Shown: piece after piece, positions 36,667-47,362 of the stretch
Layout of the letters: the number at the start of each line of letters is the position of its first letter
Position numbering within the stretch: the stretch's first letter is position 1
NCBI GenBank assembly: GCA_023248735.1
Contig: JAHFDY010000002.1
Span: 1-55,020 of the forward strand
Length of the DNA stretch: 55,020 nt
Origin: Myxococcales bacterium
GTDB taxonomy: Bacteria > Myxococcota_A > Polyangia > Polyangiales > Polyangiaceae
Reading direction: 5' to 3'
Position numbers and translations under genes: made by a program
Notes under the pieces: model-generated
Seen by the model: only the letters and a program-made list of their open reading frames with translations
Told to the model about the DNA's origin: nothing
Database searches by the model: none

Positions 36667-36680
36667 TCGCTCGCGAGCGA
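36667..36680. promoter_or_regulatory. 14-bp perfect palindrome in a divergent promoter region
   Basis: The sequence TCGCTCGCGAGCGA lies centrally in the 129-base gap between the methyltransferase (minus) and IgGFc-binding (plus) genes. It could be an operator for a dimeric regulator. A palindrome this long is expected a few times by chance in a window this size, so support is weak. Confidence 0.25.
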
Positions 36681-36753
36681 AAAGACTCTCGCTTCGCTGA
36701 CGGTTTCTCGACAAGATGTGCGTCGCGCAGTTTGCGTGAAAGTGGGGAAGTCG

Positions 36754-38529
36754 ATGCGTACGAATCGTCAACGCTTGAAGGCCAGTCTTTGCGCCGTCGC
36801 GCTTCTTTGTGCCTGCGGAACAGGCAGGAACGGTGACCGCTTCGGCGATGCCGCTACCTCTGTGAGTAGCGTGCGCCAGGATGCCTCGACGGCAGACACC
36901 GGGGCGCTTGGCATGAGCGACGCCGACACGACATGTCCGGTGCAATGTTCGCTCGACTACCGTGACGTGATCGATTGCCACGGAAGCGTCGTATCGAAAT
37001 GTAGCGATGGCGAAGCGTGCGATCCAACGACGCTCAAATGCAACGTTGCATGTGACGTTGCGTCGGCAAACAAGCAGTCGGTGGGCTGCGATTACTACGC
37101 GGTCTATCTCAAGCAGCAAGGCAACGAGGATAGGTTTTGTTTCGCGACGATCGTTGCCAATACGTGGAAATCGCCTGCCAAAGTTTCGGTCGACTTCAAT
37201 GGATCGACGCTCGATGTGTCCAAGTTCGCGTGGCATCCCAAGGGGAGTGGGCCCGGATTGACCTACCAAGCCTACGATCCTTCAGTCGGTATTCCACCGG
37301 GCGAGGTTGCGGTTCTCTTTCTCACGGGTACGGTCGGCGACGCGCCGCTTTGTCCGAAGCCCGCCGCGAAGTCGAGCGGCGCAATGGTGACCGGTACGAC
37401 GAAGGGAACCGGATTCCATGTTCGCGCTGACGTGCCGGTTGTCGCGTATCAGATCAATCCCTACGGTGGCGGTGACGCGGCGGTGACGGGCTCGTCGCTT
37501 CTGATTCCGACCAGTGCTTGGGACAAGAACTATATTGCGGTCAACGCTGCGAGCAGCACCACAGCCGGAAAACCAACGCTCAATCTGATCGCGTCGGAGG
37601 ACAACACGACGGTCGAGATGCTTCCGACGAAAGCCATCGCGGCGGGTACCGGTCTCCCTGCCGGTGCACAAGGTGTAAAATACACGTTTACACTGAATGC
37701 GGGCCAGCATGCACAGTTCATGCAGGACGCCGAGCTGACCGGGAGTGTCGTCAAGTCTGACAAGCCGCTCGGTCTCTTTGCGGGGCACACATGCATGAAC
37801 GTTCCGACAGGCGTTTCTTACTGCGATCACGGCGAGCAAATGATTCCACCAGTGCAAGCCATGGGCAGCGAATACGTCGGGGTAATGTATCGACCGCGCA
37901 AGAACGAGCCTGGCATTTGGCGCGTCATCGGTGCCGAGCCTGACACTCAGCTCACGTGGTCAAGCAACGTGGGCGGCCCCAATGTTCTTAAGGCTGGACA
38001 GTTTGTCGACTTCGAAACGGGCGATCCGTTTGTCGTCAAGTCGCAAGACAGTTCGCACCCGTTCCTGCTTCTCTCTTACATGAGCGGTTCGAACTGGAAG
38101 ACAGGGCTCAACGGGTACGGCGACGCCGACGTCGTCCTATCCGTTCCGCCACAACAGTATTTGTCTCGCTACGTGTTCTTCGCAGACCCGACCTATCCTG
38201 AGGGCAATCTCGTGGTCGTTCGGAAGAAAAACGGCGCCGGCGACTTTGTCGACGTGAACCTCGACTGTGCGGGCAACCTCACGGGTTGGCAAGCGATTGG
38301 TGACTACGAGTGGACGCGTGCAGATCTGATCACCGGGGTCTTTCAAAATGTCGGTAGCTGCTCATCCGGTCGGCACGAGATGACGAGTACGGCGCCGTTT
38401 GGCTTGTGGGTTTGGGGGTGGGGTACTCCGCTTACAAAAACGTTCACTGCGAACGTTTCCTATGGCTATCCAGCTGGAATGAACTTGCAGCCGATCAACC
38501 AAGTGGTCATCGAACCCGTTCCGCGTTGA
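36754..38529 (+). CDS. IgGFc-binding-protein-type lipoprotein
   Basis: The protein has 591 residues from the ATG at 36754, preceded by GGGGAAG. The signal peptide has lipobox LLCAC. After an Asp/Ser/Thr-rich linker comes a Cys-rich module ('CPVQCSLDYRDVIDCHGSVVSKCSDGEACDPTTLKCNVAC'). A large domain with the IgGFc-binding signatures follows ('YYAVYLKQQGNEDRFCFATIVANTWKSPAKV', 'VVAYQINPYGGGDAAVTGSSLLIPTSAWDKNYIAV', 'DNTTVEMLPTKAI'). The family name comes from an animal mucin; in bacteria it is a predicted surface adhesin of unknown ligand. It is divergent from the methyltransferase. Confidence 0.8.
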   Translation: MRTNRQRLKASLCAVALLCACGTGRNGDRFGDAATSVSSVRQDASTADTGALGMSDADTTCPVQCSLDYRDVIDCHGSVVSKCSDGEACDPTTLKCNVACDVASANKQSVGCDYYAVYLKQQGNEDRFCFATIVANTWKSPAKVSVDFNGSTLDVSKFAWHPKGSGPGLTYQAYDPSVGIPPGEVAVLFLTGTVGDAPLCPKPAAKSSGAMVTGTTKGTGFHVRADVPVVAYQINPYGGGDAAVTGSSLLIPTSAWDKNYIAVNAASSTTAGKPTLNLIASEDNTTVEMLPTKAIAAGTGLPAGAQGVKYTFTLNAGQHAQFMQDAELTGSVVKSDKPLGLFAGHTCMNVPTGVSYCDHGEQMIPPVQAMGSEYVGVMYRPRKNEPGIWRVIGAEPDTQLTWSSNVGGPNVLKAGQFVDFETGDPFVVKSQDSSHPFLLLSYMSGSNWKTGLNGYGDADVVLSVPPQQYLSRYVFFADPTYPEGNLVVVRKKNGAGDFVDVNLDCAGNLTGWQAIGDYEWTRADLITGVFQNVGSCSSGRHEMTSTAPFGLWVWGWGTPLTKTFTANVSYGYPAGMNLQPINQVVIEPVPR

Positions 38530-38601
38530 CGAGTGAGGGCACGCTCCGTACCTCGCGAATTTGGATGCGCCTCGCGCCTCAACTGATTACCCTCCAGCGC
38601 G

Positions 38602-39717
38602 ATGTCCGAGCCCGATAATTCCGTGCGGCGAACCTCGATCTACGACGAACACGTCGCAAGTGGGGGGCGCATGGTGCCCTTTGCAGGGTGGTCGATGCCG
38701 GTCCAGTACACTGGCATCGTCGACGAGCATCAGGCCGTACGTACCGCGGCCGGCATGTTCGACGCCTCCCATATGGGAGAGCTCGAGTTACGAGGCAAGA
38801 ACGCGCTCGACGTTGTCGACGAACTGATTACCAACGATTTACGCAAGTTGGTTGACGGTCAAGCAATTTACACATGCGCATGTAACGACGGCGGCACGAT
38901 TCTCGACGACCTCATCATCTATCGCGCCGCTGCCGATCGCTTGATGGTGGTTTGCAACGCATCCAACCGCGACAAGATCGCCGCGGTCGTGAAGAAGGCC
39001 GCCGAAGGCCGCTGCGACTTCAAAGACCAAAGTGACGAGACAGCGCTCATCGCGCTCCAAGGTCCTAAGGCTTTCGAAGTGCTGGCGCGCGCGGGCAGCG
39101 ATGCCGCCCAATGCCGAGAGCTCAAGAGCTTCCACTTTCGCGATGCCGTGGTCGCTAACGTCCGGTGTACCGTCGCGCGCACGGGCTACACCGGCGAGGA
39201 CGGCGTGGAGCTCTTCTGCGGCTGGAACGACGCACCCCACCTTTGGCGTATGTTGCTCGAACTAGGGGCGTCGATTGGCGTCAAGCCCGCCGGGCTTGGG
39301 GCGCGCGACACACTGAGGCTCGAGGCGCGGTTATCTCTCTATGGCAATGACATCGACGAAACGACGAACCCAATTGAGGCAGGTCTCGGTTGGGTCGTAA
39401 AGACCGACAAGCCGAATTTCGTGGGCAAGGCGGCGCTTCAGTTGATCAAGGCCAAGCCGCTTTCACGCAAGCTCGTTGGCTTCGAAGTGATCGGGCGCGG
39501 CATCGCGCGGCACGGGTACGTACTTCGTAACATGAATGGTGACGAAGTCGGATTGTGCACGAGTGGCAGCCCCGGACCCACCGTTGGGAAAACGATCGGC
39601 CTTGGCTATATGCCGGTCTCCCTCACCGAGGTCGGCACAAGGTTTTTGGTCGATTGCCGCGGGAAGAATGTCGAAGCTGTCGTGGTCAAGACCCCGTTCT
39701 ACAAACGATCTTTGTGA
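38602..39717 (+). CDS. gcvT: Aminomethyltransferase, T-protein of glycine cleavage
   Basis: The protein has 371 residues. It transfers the aminomethyl group from H-protein to tetrahydrofolate. The T-protein motifs are 'RTSIYDEHVASGGRMVPFAGWSMPVQY', 'AGMFDASHMGELELRG', 'ARTGYTGEDGVELF' and 'GLGARDTLRLEARLSLYGNDIDE'. It has normal length and is followed by gcvH after 15 bases and then gcvPA, a single plus-strand operon. No glycine riboswitch is visible in the 72-base upstream gap. Confidence 0.96.
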   Translation: MSEPDNSVRRTSIYDEHVASGGRMVPFAGWSMPVQYTGIVDEHQAVRTAAGMFDASHMGELELRGKNALDVVDELITNDLRKLVDGQAIYTCACNDGGTILDDLIIYRAAADRLMVVCNASNRDKIAAVVKKAAEGRCDFKDQSDETALIALQGPKAFEVLARAGSDAAQCRELKSFHFRDAVVANVRCTVARTGYTGEDGVELFCGWNDAPHLWRMLLELGASIGVKPAGLGARDTLRLEARLSLYGNDIDETTNPIEAGLGWVVKTDKPNFVGKAALQLIKAKPLSRKLVGFEVIGRGIARHGYVLRNMNGDEVGLCTSGSPGPTVGKTIGLGYMPVSLTEVGTRFLVDCRGKNVEAVVVKTPFYKRSL

Positions 39718-39732
39718 AGGAGTGCACTATCC

Positions 39733-40125
39733 ATGAGCCACGTTCCTGATCATTTGCGCTACACCCAAGACCACGAGTGGACGAAAGACGAAGGCGGCCG
39801 CGTGACCGTCGGCATCACGGCGTTTGCGGTCGAGCAACTTGGCGACATTACGCTCGTAAACGTCGACGTCAAAGTGGGCGACAATATCGAAGCCGGCAAG
39901 GCGTTTGGCACGATCGAAAGTGTGAAGACGCTAAGCGACTTGTTCGCACCGGTGAGCGGTAAGATTGTCGCAATCAACGCCGACCTCGAAAGCAAGCCCG
40001 AGCTTGTTAACGAGGACTGCTACGGCAGGGCTTGGATGATCGCGATACAGGCTGCTTCCGGTTCCACGAGCGCGCTGATGGATGCGACGGCGTACAGCGG
40101 ACACCTCAAAGCCTCTGCCCACTGA
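39733..40125 (+). CDS. gcvH: Glycine cleavage system H protein
   Basis: The protein has 130 residues. It is the lipoyl carrier of the glycine cleavage complex. The typical N-terminus 'LRYTQDHEWTK', the 'VGITAFAVEQLGDI' strand and the lipoyl-Lys site 'FGTIESVKTLSD' (Lys65) are present. An AAGGAG lies about 10 bases before the ATG. It sits between gcvT and gcvPA. Confidence 0.97.
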   Translation: MSHVPDHLRYTQDHEWTKDEGGRVTVGITAFAVEQLGDITLVNVDVKVGDNIEAGKAFGTIESVKTLSDLFAPVSGKIVAINADLESKPELVNEDCYGRAWMIAIQAASGSTSALMDATAYSGHLKASAH

Positions 40126-40153
40126 CCGCTTGTATCATCCGAGAAAGTTGACG

Positions 40154-41500
40154 ATGCGCTACCTGCCGCACACGCCCGAACAAATTGAGTCCATGTTGCA
40201 ACGCATCGGCGTGCCGTCGATCGACGCGCTCTTTGCGCCGATTCCCGAGAGCGCGCGCATGAAAGGGCCGCTCGGCATCGGCCCCGGTCTCGATGAGCAT
40301 CGGCTCATGACGCACCTGGAAGCGCTCGCCAATCGCAATACGGGTACCCAAGCACTGAGCTTCTTGGGCGCTGGGATGTACGACCATCACATTCCTCCGC
40401 TGGTCGATCAGCTGCTGCTCCGTGGCGAGTTCTACACGGCCTACACGCCCTATCAGGCTGAAGTCGCGCAAGGAACGTTGCAAGCGATCTTCGAATTTCA
40501 GACGATAGTGAGCGAGCTATTTGGTCTGCCGATCGCGAATGCGTCGATGTACGACGCCTCGAGCGCGGCGGCGGAAGCAATTCTCATGGCGCGTCGCCTG
40601 ACGAAGAGGAGTCGCGTCCTCGTGAGTGCTGGCGTGCATCCGGAGGATACCGAGGTGATGCGCGCGTACCTTCAAGGATTGCCTGGAGGGCTCGAGGCGA
40701 TCGAGATCGTGCCGCTTGCCGAAGACGGAACCACTGCGCTGCCATCGATTGGTGAGGACGTCGCCGCTATCGTTCTCGGCTATCCGAACTTCTACGGCGT
40801 CGTCGAGGACGTCAAGAAAGTTGCCGATGTGGCGCACGCTAAGGGTGTGCTTGTCGTGACCGTGACGCACGAAGCCTTCGCTCTCGCGTTGATTGAGTCG
40901 CCCGGGGCGCTCGGGGCCGACATTGCCGTGGGCGAAGGCCAGTCCGTTGCGCTTCCCCCTCAGGGCGGCGGACCCGGTGTTGGCTTGTTCGCTTGCAAGG
41001 ACGGTCGCGATTACTTGCAGCAGATTCCGGGTCGCCTTTGTGGCGAAACCGTCGATAAACATGGCGAACGCGGTTACGTTTTGACTCTGTCGACGCGCGA
41101 GCAGCACATTCGACGCGACCGCGCGACAAGCAACATATGCACGAACCATTCGCTGTGTGCGCTCGCCATGGCGATCCGCATGTCGCTCCTTGGCAAAGTT
41201 GGGTTTGTTCAAGTTGCGGAGCAGTGTCTCGCGAAGGCCGAGCACCTCAAGAAGGCACTCGTTGCAACGGGTAAGTGGGAGCTTCCCTACGGGGGCTTGA
41301 CGTTTAACGAGTTCGTTGTGCGGCGCAAAGCGGGTGCAGTTGCGGCCTTGCTTGCGAAGCTTGAAGGCGATGGCATCATTGCCGGCGTGCCGCTTGCGCG
41401 CTTCGCGGGGTCGCGCGGTGCTGATCGGGACTTGCTTGTCGCGGTCACCGAGAAGCACAGTCGCGATGACCTGGACCGTCTCGTTGTGGCATTGGGGTAG
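40154..41500 (+). CDS. gcvPA: Glycine dehydrogenase (decarboxylating) subunit 1
   Basis: The protein has 448 residues from the ATG at 40154, where the family N-terminus begins ('MRYLPHTPEQIESMLQRIGV'); the track start at 40082 overlaps gcvH. It is the N-terminal half of the P-protein ('MYDHHIPPLVDQLLLRGEFYTAYTPYQAEVAQG', 'NASMYDASSAAAEA', 'PPQGGGPGVGLFACK', 'TSNICTNHSLCALAMAI'). In two-subunit systems the PLP-binding Lys is in the other subunit, GcvPB, which is not adjacent here: the next gene is glnA on the opposite strand. Confidence 0.95.
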   Translation: MRYLPHTPEQIESMLQRIGVPSIDALFAPIPESARMKGPLGIGPGLDEHRLMTHLEALANRNTGTQALSFLGAGMYDHHIPPLVDQLLLRGEFYTAYTPYQAEVAQGTLQAIFEFQTIVSELFGLPIANASMYDASSAAAEAILMARRLTKRSRVLVSAGVHPEDTEVMRAYLQGLPGGLEAIEIVPLAEDGTTALPSIGEDVAAIVLGYPNFYGVVEDVKKVADVAHAKGVLVVTVTHEAFALALIESPGALGADIAVGEGQSVALPPQGGGPGVGLFACKDGRDYLQQIPGRLCGETVDKHGERGYVLTLSTREQHIRRDRATSNICTNHSLCALAMAIRMSLLGKVGFVQVAEQCLAKAEHLKKALVATGKWELPYGGLTFNEFVVRRKAGAVAALLAKLEGDGIIAGVPLARFAGSRGADRDLLVAVTEKHSRDDLDRLVVALG

Positions 41501-41966
41501 CGGCGTGCGTTCGTGCGGTCGAACCGCTGCACGACCGCCCACCGCATGGCCAAGCGTTTTGATGCGGTGGTGTCGCCCGACGGGTGCGAAGTTGTCCAAG
41601 ACAGTCGGCAGATTCGGTTTTGCCCGACTTTGGCCGAGGCACGGTGCTTGCTTTATCCCCCAGCGCGCGCACTTTCTTTTGCGGACAAAAACGGGACGAG
41701 TGGACGGGCGGGACTAATCGACGGGGCGTGGTGAAGCCAACACCAAATTTATGGGTGCGTCGTTAAACCTGACTCGCAATAAAATGGCTCTTTTCGGTTA
41801 GCGAGACACATCTTTCGAGCCCGGGACTCCCGGGGCGGACACGTGTGAGCGCGCCCCCGGGAAGCGAGTCGGCGCACCGCTACGCGCGGCGCGACCAAAC
41901 GAGCGACGCCCCCGCGTTACAAGCATGCGCGCGCCAATCTCCCTTCGCTCCCGTGAGCGCAGCGCT
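41501..41966 (+). other. Intergenic region between gcvPA and glnA (466 bases)
   Basis: The convergent gap holds only small overlapping ORFs (e.g. 41513-41734, 41584-41766) with no Shine-Dalgarno, signal or domain. It includes one strong GC-rich inverted repeat, listed separately. I see no remnant of gcvPB, no tRNA and no IS end. An AT-richer patch around 41750-41790 could carry a promoter but no good box pair was found. Confidence 0.5.
41825..41870. terminator. Strong inverted repeat between convergent gcvPA and glnA (possible terminator)
   Basis: TCCCGGGGCG pairs with CGCCCCCGGGA (one bulged C), enclosing a loop that contains the palindrome ACACGTGT. A GAC/GTC pair extends the stem. It lies in the convergent gap, where a bidirectional terminator is expected, but there is no T-tract, so it would need Rho or act as a 3'-end stabiliser. 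Confidence 0.35.
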
Positions 41967-43382
41967 TCAAATGTCGTAGTACAAGAAGAACTCATGCGGC
42001 GTTGGTCGCATGCGAATCGGATTCAACTCGCGCGTGCGCTTGTAGTCGAGCCACTCGGCGATCGCGTCCTTCGTGAACACGTCACCGCGAAGCAAGAATT
42101 CGTGATCCCGTTCGAGGTGATCCAGCGCCTCTTCAAGGCTGCCGGGCATGTGTGGAACGTCCTTCAGTTCTTCGGGCGACAAAGCGTAAATATCCTTGTC
42201 CATCGGATCGCCTGGGTCGATCTTGTTCTGCACGCCGTCGAGCCCGGCCATCAGCATCGCTGCGAAAGCGAGATAAGGGTTGCAGCTTGGATCGGGGAAG
42301 CGCACTTCGATGCGGCGTGTCTTCGGCGACGGGCCGGTAATCGGAATGCGAATCGCAGCCGATCGGTTGCGACTCGAGTATGCAAGGTTCACCGGTGCTT
42401 CGAAACCCGGCACCAAACGCCGATACGAGTTCGTCGTCGGGTTCGTGAGCGCGGCAATCGATTTCGAGTGCTTGATGATGCCGCCGATATAGTGGAGCGC
42501 CATCTCCGACAGGCCGGCGTACCCGTCGCCAGAGAAGAGCGGCTTGCCGTCCTTCCAGAGCGATTGGTGCGTATGCATCCCCGATCCGTTGTCGCCAAAG
42601 AGTGGCTTTGGCATGAACGTCGCAGACTTGCCGTGCTTTCGGGCAATGTTCTTGACGAGATACTTGAACCACATGAGCTGATCGCCGCAATAGAGCAGCG
42701 TGTTAAACTTCATACCGATTTCGCATTGGCCGCCGCTCGCGACTTCGTGGTGGCCCACTTCGACCTCGATGCCGCTCTCGGTGAGCGCGAGCATGATGGC
42801 CTGGCGCAGATCGGCCAAGGTGTCGGTTGGAGGAACGGGAAAGTAACCTTCCTTGTGCCGCGTCTTGTAGCCGAGGTTCGGGAACTCTTCGCGGCCGCTG
42901 TTCCAAGCGCCCTCTGCGCTATCAAGGAAGTAGTAGCCAGCGTTGGGTTGGCTGTGATCGAAGCGCACGTCGTCGAAGATGAAAAACTCGGCTTCGGGAC
43001 CCATGAACACGGTGTCGGCGATGCCGGTTTGCTTGACGTACGCTTCAGCCTTGCGAGCGATGTGGCGAGGGTCGCGTGAATAGGGCTGTTTGGTTATCGG
43101 ATCGAAAACCGAGCACACCAGGCTGAGTGTCGGATTTGAGAAAAACGGATCAAGCTTCGCACTCTTGGGATCCGGGATCATCGTCATGTCGGACGCGTTG
43201 ATGGGCTGCCAGCCGCGAATCGACGAGCCGTCGAAGGCGAGCCCGTCTTCGAAGAGTCCTTCGTCGAGGCGCGCGACAGGAATCTGTGTGTGCTGCCAGA
43301 TCCCAGGGAAATCGATGAATTTTAGGTCAACGAACTTGACGTCGTTCTTCTTTGCGAGCTCGATAACATCTTTCGGGTACAT
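41967..43382 (-). CDS. glnA: Glutamine synthetase, type I
   Basis: The protein has 471 residues from the ATG at 43382, 8 bases after GGAGG; the track start is five codons earlier. It forms glutamine from glutamate, ammonia and ATP. Motifs are '[10 protein letters not shown]', '[10 protein letters not shown]', '[13 protein letters not shown]', '[13 protein letters not shown]' and '[13 protein letters not shown]'. The adenylylation-loop Tyr is present ('[11 protein letters not shown]'), so GlnE-type control is likely. It follows glnB by 43 bases on the same strand, the standard glnB-glnA unit. Confidence 0.97.
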   Translation of the reverse strand: MYPKDVIELAKKNDVKFVDLKFIDFPGIWQHTQIPVARLDEGLFEDGLAFDGSSIRGWQPINASDMTMIPDPKSAKLDPFFSNPTLSLVCSVFDPITKQPYSRDPRHIARKAEAYVKQTGIADTVFMGPEAEFFIFDDVRFDHSQPNAGYYFLDSAEGAWNSGREEFPNLGYKTRHKEGYFPVPPTDTLADLRQAIMLALTESGIEVEVGHHEVASGGQCEIGMKFNTLLYCGDQLMWFKYLVKNIARKHGKSATFMPKPLFGDNGSGMHTHQSLWKDGKPLFSGDGYAGLSEMALHYIGGIIKHSKSIAALTNPTTNSYRRLVPGFEAPVNLAYSSRNRSAAIRIPITGPSPKTRRIEVRFPDPSCNPYLAFAAMLMAGLDGVQNKIDPGDPMDKDIYALSPEELKDVPHMPGSLEEALDHLERDHEFLLRGDVFTKDAIAEWLDYKRTRELNPIRMRPTPHEFFLYYDI

Positions 43383-43425
43383 GACCGAAACCTCCAAATC
43401 GTAACTTCATTTACACAAATTCAGC

Positions 43426-44838
<1,413 letters not shown>

Positions 44839-44877
44839 GGCTCAAGTGCGCGTAGGTTTGGCCGTCTACATTGGTGG

Positions 44878-45381
44878 ATGCGCGTTCTTTTCTTCGCCAC
44901 TTTGATGATGTCCGTGCACGCGTTTGCCGCGCCGCTACCGAGGCCCACCCTACCTGCATCGTGCGACAAGGCCCGTGAACTCGCGACCAAGGCGAGCAGT
45001 TTCATGGGGCATGCAATAACGTGGGATGGCAGCCAAATCGAAGCGTCCGATCCGATGACGGTCATTGCGCTCGGCAACTTTGTGGGCGCGATCGAGATTG
45101 GCTATTCGCGCGTTCAAGGCGGCACGATCTTGGTATGCGCGTTCGACCTCGTGGGTGATGCGAGCTGGGCAGGCTTGGCAAGCGAAGCGCAATTGCGATC
45201 GGCGGGCGAAAGTAAACTTCGTGTACCATTCGGCACCAACGCCAAGCACGTGCAAAGTGGCAAACTAGTCGCAACTGGCGAGCCCAACGAACGGATGCTC
45301 TTCGTGTGGAAAGAGCCGGCGGTGAAGGTGTCGCTAAAGCCGGCGAAACTCGATCAGGCAACGAAAAAAACCCGTCGCTAG
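44878..45381 (+). CDS. Secreted protein of unknown function
   Basis: The protein has 167 residues. A signal peptide ends near residue 18 (VHAFA-AP). There are two Cys (SCDK near the start, VCAF in the middle) and a predominantly beta mature part ('NFVGAIEIGYSRVQGGTILVCAFDLVGDASW'). It ends in a basic tail (KKTRR). I recognise no family. It lies 39 bases after the PLP gene and may share its transcript. Confidence 0.6.
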   Translation: MRVLFFATLMMSVHAFAAPLPRPTLPASCDKARELATKASSFMGHAITWDGSQIEASDPMTVIALGNFVGAIEIGYSRVQGGTILVCAFDLVGDASWAGLASEAQLRSAGESKLRVPFGTNAKHVQSGKLVATGEPNERMLFVWKEPAVKVSLKPAKLDQATKKTRR

Positions 45382-45509
45382 CGCTCGACCAGATCATCTC
45401 CCCTTGTCCGTGGACGCCACTCTGGGCGCCTGGAACTGATGAGCGTTGCACTTGGGCAGTTGCCCCCGCGGCCGTCGCATGTCACACGAACGGCCACCGT
45501 GGAGGGACC

Positions 45510-45923
45510 GTGAAATCTGTTCTGTCTAGCGTCGCATTGTTGGTCACACTCGCGGGTTGCACCCGCGCACCGAAGCCATTTCGAACGCTTGATGTTCCGC
45601 AAAGCGGGGGCAAGATTAGCTCTGAGTCTACCGAGAAGTGTCTCTTCGTTCAGCACGACGACCCTCCCGCGGCCGTCGAACTCTTCAAGGCCTACGAGAG
45701 CATTGTTGCAAAAGCTGGCTACGAAAAAATGCCACAGGACTCGTCCGGGAGCGTCGCGTTGTTCAGCAAGAAGGGTGGGGGCGTTGACGCACATCTTAAC
45801 GTCGAACTTCGCGTCATGCCTGGTTTGAAGAAAGGCCTGACGGTGGCAATCCTCAAGGCCGAGGGACAGTGGTCGTCCACGTTGAGTCGTCCGACCTACA
45901 AAGGTACGGCGAACTGCAAGTGA
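45510..45923 (+). CDS. Small lipoprotein
   Basis: The protein has 137 residues from the GTG at 45510, just after GGAGGG; earlier track codons lie in a region without signal character. The signal peptide has lipobox TLAGC (MKSVLSSVALLVTLAGC). A short alpha/beta domain follows ('PAAVELFKAYESIVAKAGYEKM'). The family is unknown. Its stop overlaps the start of the M20 peptidase as GTGA, so the two are coupled. Confidence 0.65.
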   Translation: MKSVLSSVALLVTLAGCTRAPKPFRTLDVPQSGGKISSESTEKCLFVQHDDPPAAVELFKAYESIVAKAGYEKMPQDSSGSVALFSKKGGGVDAHLNVELRVMPGLKKGLTVAILKAEGQWSSTLSRPTYKGTANCK

Positions 45924-47347
45924 CGCACCGGATTTACGCTTTCGCTCTCGCATCGCTCGCGGGCTGCGCTCTGCGGCATGATGCAGCTCAACCTATTTCG
46001 TCAACTCATTTACCTTTTCCATCGCTTCCGGCGGAGGCCCGCGAGATCCTCAATCAGCTCGTCGCCGTTGACACGAGCCATGGCAACGAGAGCGAAGCGC
46101 TCCGCCCACTCGCAGCACGTTTCGCAGCGGTTGGCCTCGCGAGCGAGATCATCGAGTCGTCGCCAGGTCGCGGCAATTTGGTGGTTCGCATCAAGGGCGA
46201 TGGGTCAAAGCGCCCTCTCTTGCTTCTCGCGCACATCGATGTCGTTCCTGTCGATGGGCAGCCGTGGACGGTTCCGCCATTTGCAGCAACCGAAAAGGAT
46301 GGTTTTCTGTGGGCTCGAGGCGTGAGCGACGACAAGGCGATGGGCGCAGCGTGCATCGCGATCATGATCGACGCCGCAAGAAACAAGACACCGCGCTCGC
46401 GGGATCTGATCTTGGCCCTGACCGCCGGCGAAGAGACGGGTGGAGATGCCGGCATCGGCCATCTTCTTTCGAAGCACAAATCGCTCGTTGGAGACGCCGA
46501 GATCGCGCTCAACGAGGGAGGTGGCATCTTGCTCGACGAAGCGCTTGCCAAAGTACAGGCGGTCACCATCGGCACTGCGGAAAAGTCGTACCAGAGCTTT
46601 CGCTTTTCCGTGAAAGGGAAGGGAGGCCATTCGTCACTCCCACCCACCGACCACGATCCCGCCGCCATTCTCGCACGCGCCATCGTCAAGATAGCTGACC
46701 ATAGATTCCGCGCCCATGTTCTTTCCGATGTCGGCGAGTCGCTCCGTCAGGCGGCTGGATTTGAGACTCCTCCTATGTCTGCTGCTCTTCTGCGAGTCGC
46801 GGGATCAGCGCCGACTGTTCACGAGGGTGACGAAGCGGTTCTCTCGCGCGATCGCATGTACAATGCACTCATCCGCACGACGTGCGTAACGACCATGTTG
46901 AAAGGATCTCCCAAAGACAACGTGTTGCCGACTTCTGCCGAGGCTACCGTCAACTGCCGGATCCTTCCCGATGAAACGCGGGACGAGACGCAGCAGGTCT
47001 TGATCAAGGTCGTTGACGATGCGCGAGTGGAGATCGCTCCGGACGGTGATCTCCACGTCGGACCTTCGTCGCCAATTGATGGAGACGTCCGACGCGCGGT
47101 GGAGAAGGTCACCCACACGAAGTGGCCAGCCGCGGCGGTCTATCCCTCGATGGGTACGGGCGCGACTGATTCGCGCCACTTACGCAACGCAGGCATTCTT
47201 GCGTATGGAATAAGCGCGGCTGCGACATCGATCGCGGAAGGACGTCGCGGTCATGGCGCACATGGTCCGGACGAACGGCTCCCCACGAAGTGGCTCGGAG
47301 AAGGTGCCCTGTTCTTGCGCGATGTGGTCGTGGAGTTGACGAAATAG
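45920..47347 (+). CDS. M20-family metallopeptidase lipoprotein
   Basis: The protein has 475 residues from the GTG at 45920, which overlaps the previous stop (GTGA) and gives a lipoprotein signal (THRIYAFALASLAGC). M20 signatures with metal ligands are all visible: 'LLLLAHIDVVPVD' (His, Asp), 'WARGVSDDKAMGAA' (Asp), 'LTAGEETGGDAGI' (catalytic Glu pair), the dimerisation-domain start 'YQSFRFSVKGKGGHSS', 'TVNCRILPDE' and the C-terminal His 'GAHGPDERL'. It is likely a dizinc carboxypeptidase/dipeptidase anchored in the membrane. The substrate is unknown. Confidence 0.9.
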   Translation: MTHRIYAFALASLAGCALRHDAAQPISSTHLPFPSLPAEAREILNQLVAVDTSHGNESEALRPLAARFAAVGLASEIIESSPGRGNLVVRIKGDGSKRPLLLLAHIDVVPVDGQPWTVPPFAATEKDGFLWARGVSDDKAMGAACIAIMIDAARNKTPRSRDLILALTAGEETGGDAGIGHLLSKHKSLVGDAEIALNEGGGILLDEALAKVQAVTIGTAEKSYQSFRFSVKGKGGHSSLPPTDHDPAAILARAIVKIADHRFRAHVLSDVGESLRQAAGFETPPMSAALLRVAGSAPTVHEGDEAVLSRDRMYNALIRTTCVTTMLKGSPKDNVLPTSAEATVNCRILPDETRDETQQVLIKVVDDARVEIAPDGDLHVGPSSPIDGDVRRAVEKVTHTKWPAAAVYPSMGTGATDSRHLRNAGILAYGISAAATSIAEGRRGHGAHGPDERLPTKWLGEGALFLRDVVVELTK

Positions 47348-47362
47348 CCCGCGCGAGGGCTT

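Noticed and set aside
36625-37269. Upstream extension of the methyltransferase ORF to 37269
   Set aside because: It runs antisense through the IgGFc lipoprotein; the ATG at 36624 begins the recognisable protein.
38530-38601. Glycine riboswitch upstream of gcvT
   Set aside because: The gap is only 72 bases and lacks the tandem aptamer core sequences.
40517-41599. 360-aa minus-strand ORF antisense to gcvPA
   Set aside because: Full overlap with gcvPA and no recognisable motifs; a shadow of the GC-rich codon pattern.
41513-41734. 73-aa plus ORF after gcvPA, possible gcvPB remnant
   Set aside because: No similarity to GcvPB and no PLP-Lys motif; no start signal.
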